Below are positions 3,886-5,372 of a stretch of 5,372 nucleotides of DNA, in pieces. A model generated the notes under the pieces. It saw only the letters and a program-made list of their open reading frames with translations. It was not told the DNA's origin and made no database searches. Positions within the stretch are counted from its first letter, which is position 1. Each line of letters opens with the position of its first letter. The stretch is from the NCBI GenBank assembly GCA_007122045.1, contig SKJM01000757.1, positions 1 to 5,372 on the forward strand, given 5' to 3'. The position numbers and the translations under genes were made by a program. Source of the DNA: Planctomycetales bacterium. Its GTDB lineage: Bacteria > Planctomycetota > Planctomycetia > Pirellulales > Thermoguttaceae.

Positions 3886-5372
3886 TCATCCCTGCGGGTC
3901 CATGCCAAGCTGGTGCATCTTCCGGTACAGGTTGGACCGGTGCAGCCCCAGATGCTCGGCGGCTCGGCTCATGTTGCCGGCGGCCAGCTCGATCGCCTGC
4001 CGGATGTAATTCGTCTGGAACCGGACGGTGGCCTCGGCCAGCGGCAGGTTGGCGTCCATCGCCCCTTCGTCGGCGCTGCGAGGCGAGAGGGTAAACGCCA
4101 GGTCGTCGACGCCGATCCGGTCGCCGGTCGAAAGGTAGGCAATCCGCTCCATCAGGTTGCGTAGTTCGCGGACGTTGCCCGGCCAGGCGTGGCGCTCCAG
4201 ACGCGCCCGGGCCTCGGGTGTGAACTCGAGGATGGGACGGCGGGCGCGGCGGCAGAAGTCGGCCAGGAAGTGCTCGGCCAGCAGCATGATGTCGCCCCGC
4301 CGGTCGCGCAGCGGCGGCAGTTCGATGGTCACCACGTTCAGGCGGAAGTACAGGTCCTCGCGGAACCGTTTCGCCCGCACCATGTCGGCCAGGTTCTGGT
4401 TCGTGGAGGCCAGCACGCGGGCGTCGGTGTGGATGGGTCGCGAGCCGCCCACCCGAACGAGCGTCCGCTCCTCCAGCACGCGCAGCAGCTTGGCTTGGCC
4501 ACTGAGGCTCAGTTCGCCAATTTCGTCGAGCAGCAGGGTGCCGCCGCTGGCCAGTTCGAACTTGCCGGCCCGGGCCTCGTGGGCATCGGTAAAGGCACCT
4601 TTCTCGTGCCCGAACAACTCGCTCTCGGCCAACTGGTCGGGAATGGCCGCGCAGTTGATGGCGATAAATGGTTGTCGGCGGCGGCGACTGCCGTAATGGA
4701 TGGACCGGGCAACCACCTCCTTGCCGGTGCCATTCTCGCCCAGGATGAGTACGGCTAGGTCGGTATCGGCCACGCGGGCGACGATCGAGCGGAGGGCGTC
4801 GACGGCCGGGCTGCGGCCGATGAACTGCACGTCAGCCGCCGCCTGCTCGGTCATCTGCCGATTGGCCAGCAGGAGTTGTTCGCGGTCGCGGGTGTTCTCC
4901 AGGGCGACGGCGGCATGGGCGGCCAACTCGGTCAGGCCCGCCTCGTCGTCGGCGGTGAAACCGCCCGATTGTTTGTTCAGCAGTTCGAACACGCCAAACC
5001 AATCGCCGCGGGAGCTTCGCAGGGGGACGCCCAACAGGGTGCGCGTTCGGAAGCCCGTTCGCTCGTCGACCTTGCGGTCAACGGCGCCGGGCTCGCGCGC
5101 GGTGTCGACCCGCACCGGGCACCCTGTTTGCAGCACACGGCCTACCACGCCGCGGTCGTCGGGTACGCGCAGCTCGCCGCCCTCCACGCCGAGGGCCGGA
5201 CGGCCGACCAGTTCCCCGCTGGAGCGATCCCAAAGAAAGATGCTCGCCCGCTCGGCTCCGAACAGCTCCGTGGCGGCTTGGGCCATTTGCTCCAGCAGCG
5301 GACCCAGTTCGCGGGTCTGGTTCCACTGATTGGCGATTTCGAGCACCGTTTCGAGCCGGCGGATGCGGCTTC
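3886..5372 (-). CDS. Sigma-54-dependent activator, GAF-AAA+-Fis, N terminus cut by window edge
   Basis: The frame is open to the right edge; 494 residues are visible, and the real start lies outside. Numbering from the Val codon at 5346-5344, residues about 10-150 form a GAF sensor domain (RASIFLWD, LLGVPLR, FGVFELLNKQ). Residues 174-415 are the AAA+ domain that remodels sigma-54 RNA polymerase: Walker A GENGTGKE (203-210), the loop GAFTDA (250-255), Walker B LLLDEIGE (271-278), arginine-finger region FREDLYFRLN (328-337) and sensor II WPGNVREL (388-395). Residues 433-482 are a Fis-type helix-turn-helix (NMSRAAEHLGLHRSNLYRKM) for enhancer binding. No receiver domain is visible, so control is probably through ligand or partner binding to GAF. 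The fifth residue of the sigma-54-contact loop is Asp instead of Gly. The eight residues before the Val codon (SRIRRLET) continue the helix leading into GAF, so GTG 5346 is not a likely start. The target operon is not in view. Confidence 0.93.
   Translation of the reverse strand, partial: SRIRRLETVLEIANQWNQTRELGPLLEQMAQAATELFGAERASIFLWDRSSGELVGRPALGVEGGELRVPDDRGVVGRVLQTGCPVRVDTAREPGAVDRKVDERTGFRTRTLLGVPLRSSRGDWFGVFELLNKQSGGFTADDEAGLTELAAHAAVALENTRDREQLLLANRQMTEQAAADVQFIGRSPAVDALRSIVARVADTDLAVLILGENGTGKEVVARSIHYGSRRRRQPFIAINCAAIPDQLAESELFGHEKGAFTDAHEARAGKFELASGGTLLLDEIGELSLSGQAKLLRVLEERTLVRVGGSRPIHTDARVLASTNQNLADMVRAKRFREDLYFRLNVVTIELPPLRDRRGDIMLLAEHFLADFCRRARRPILEFTPEARARLERHAWPGNVRELRNLMERIAYLSTGDRIGVDDLAFTLSPRSADEGAMDANLPLAEATVRFQTNYIRQAIELAAGNMSRAAEHLGLHRSNLYRKMHQLGMDPQG

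Overview
This is a GC-rich bacterial window that looks chromosomal. I infer a member of the Planctomycetota. The basis is a XylR-type regulator (LacI-like sensor plus AraC helix-turn-helix) with the remnant of a second one nearby, an atypical Bax-inhibitor-1-like membrane protein, a GAF/AAA+/Fis sigma-54 activator, a short secreted-protein start and BrnT-type toxin-antitoxin debris. No rRNA or other strong phylogenetic marker is present, so the phylum call is moderate.

Layout. Bases 1-208 (minus) hold the start of an exported protein that runs off the left edge, with a near-perfect ribosome binding site and signal peptide. Bases 209-756 contain no convincing protein gene. They do hold a cluster of stable short hairpins, two of which are better paired in minus-strand RNA. 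Bases 757-885 (minus) are a decayed C-terminal piece of an AraC/XylR-type DNA-binding domain. Bases 916-1019 form a large imperfect palindrome. Directly after it on the plus strand come a 23-codon remnant of a brnT toxin gene, in which the first and last codons appear fused in frame, and an intact ribbon-helix-helix-like antitoxin gene (1156-1356). A complete XylR-family regulator follows on the minus strand (1430-2617), convergent with the antitoxin. Upstream of it in the same direction is a seven-helix Bax-inhibitor-1-like protein (2715-3428) with its own extended -10 promoter. Then comes a well-defined minus-strand tRNA-Lys(CUU) unit: promoter 3810-3837, tRNA 3705-3777, intrinsic terminator 3662-3699. 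The right end (3886-5372, minus) is a sigma-54-dependent activator that is cut by the window edge at its N terminus.

Working together: nearly everything is transcribed leftwards (minus). The membrane protein and the XylR-type regulator may share a transcript (97 bp gap, no clear promoter between them). The tRNA is an independent unit. The targets of the two regulators are not visible here. The left third (about 210-1430) reads as a decayed accessory patch: regulator fragment, palindrome, internally deleted toxin and a surviving antitoxin.

Most interesting points: the brnT micro-deletion that leaves an orphan antitoxin, the 104-bp palindrome beside it, the regulator remnant, the hairpin cluster with strand-specific G-U pairs, the missing acidic pair in the Bax-inhibitor-like protein, and GAFTDA in place of GAFTGA in the sigma-54 activator. 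I did not find a clear case of an entirely new system.
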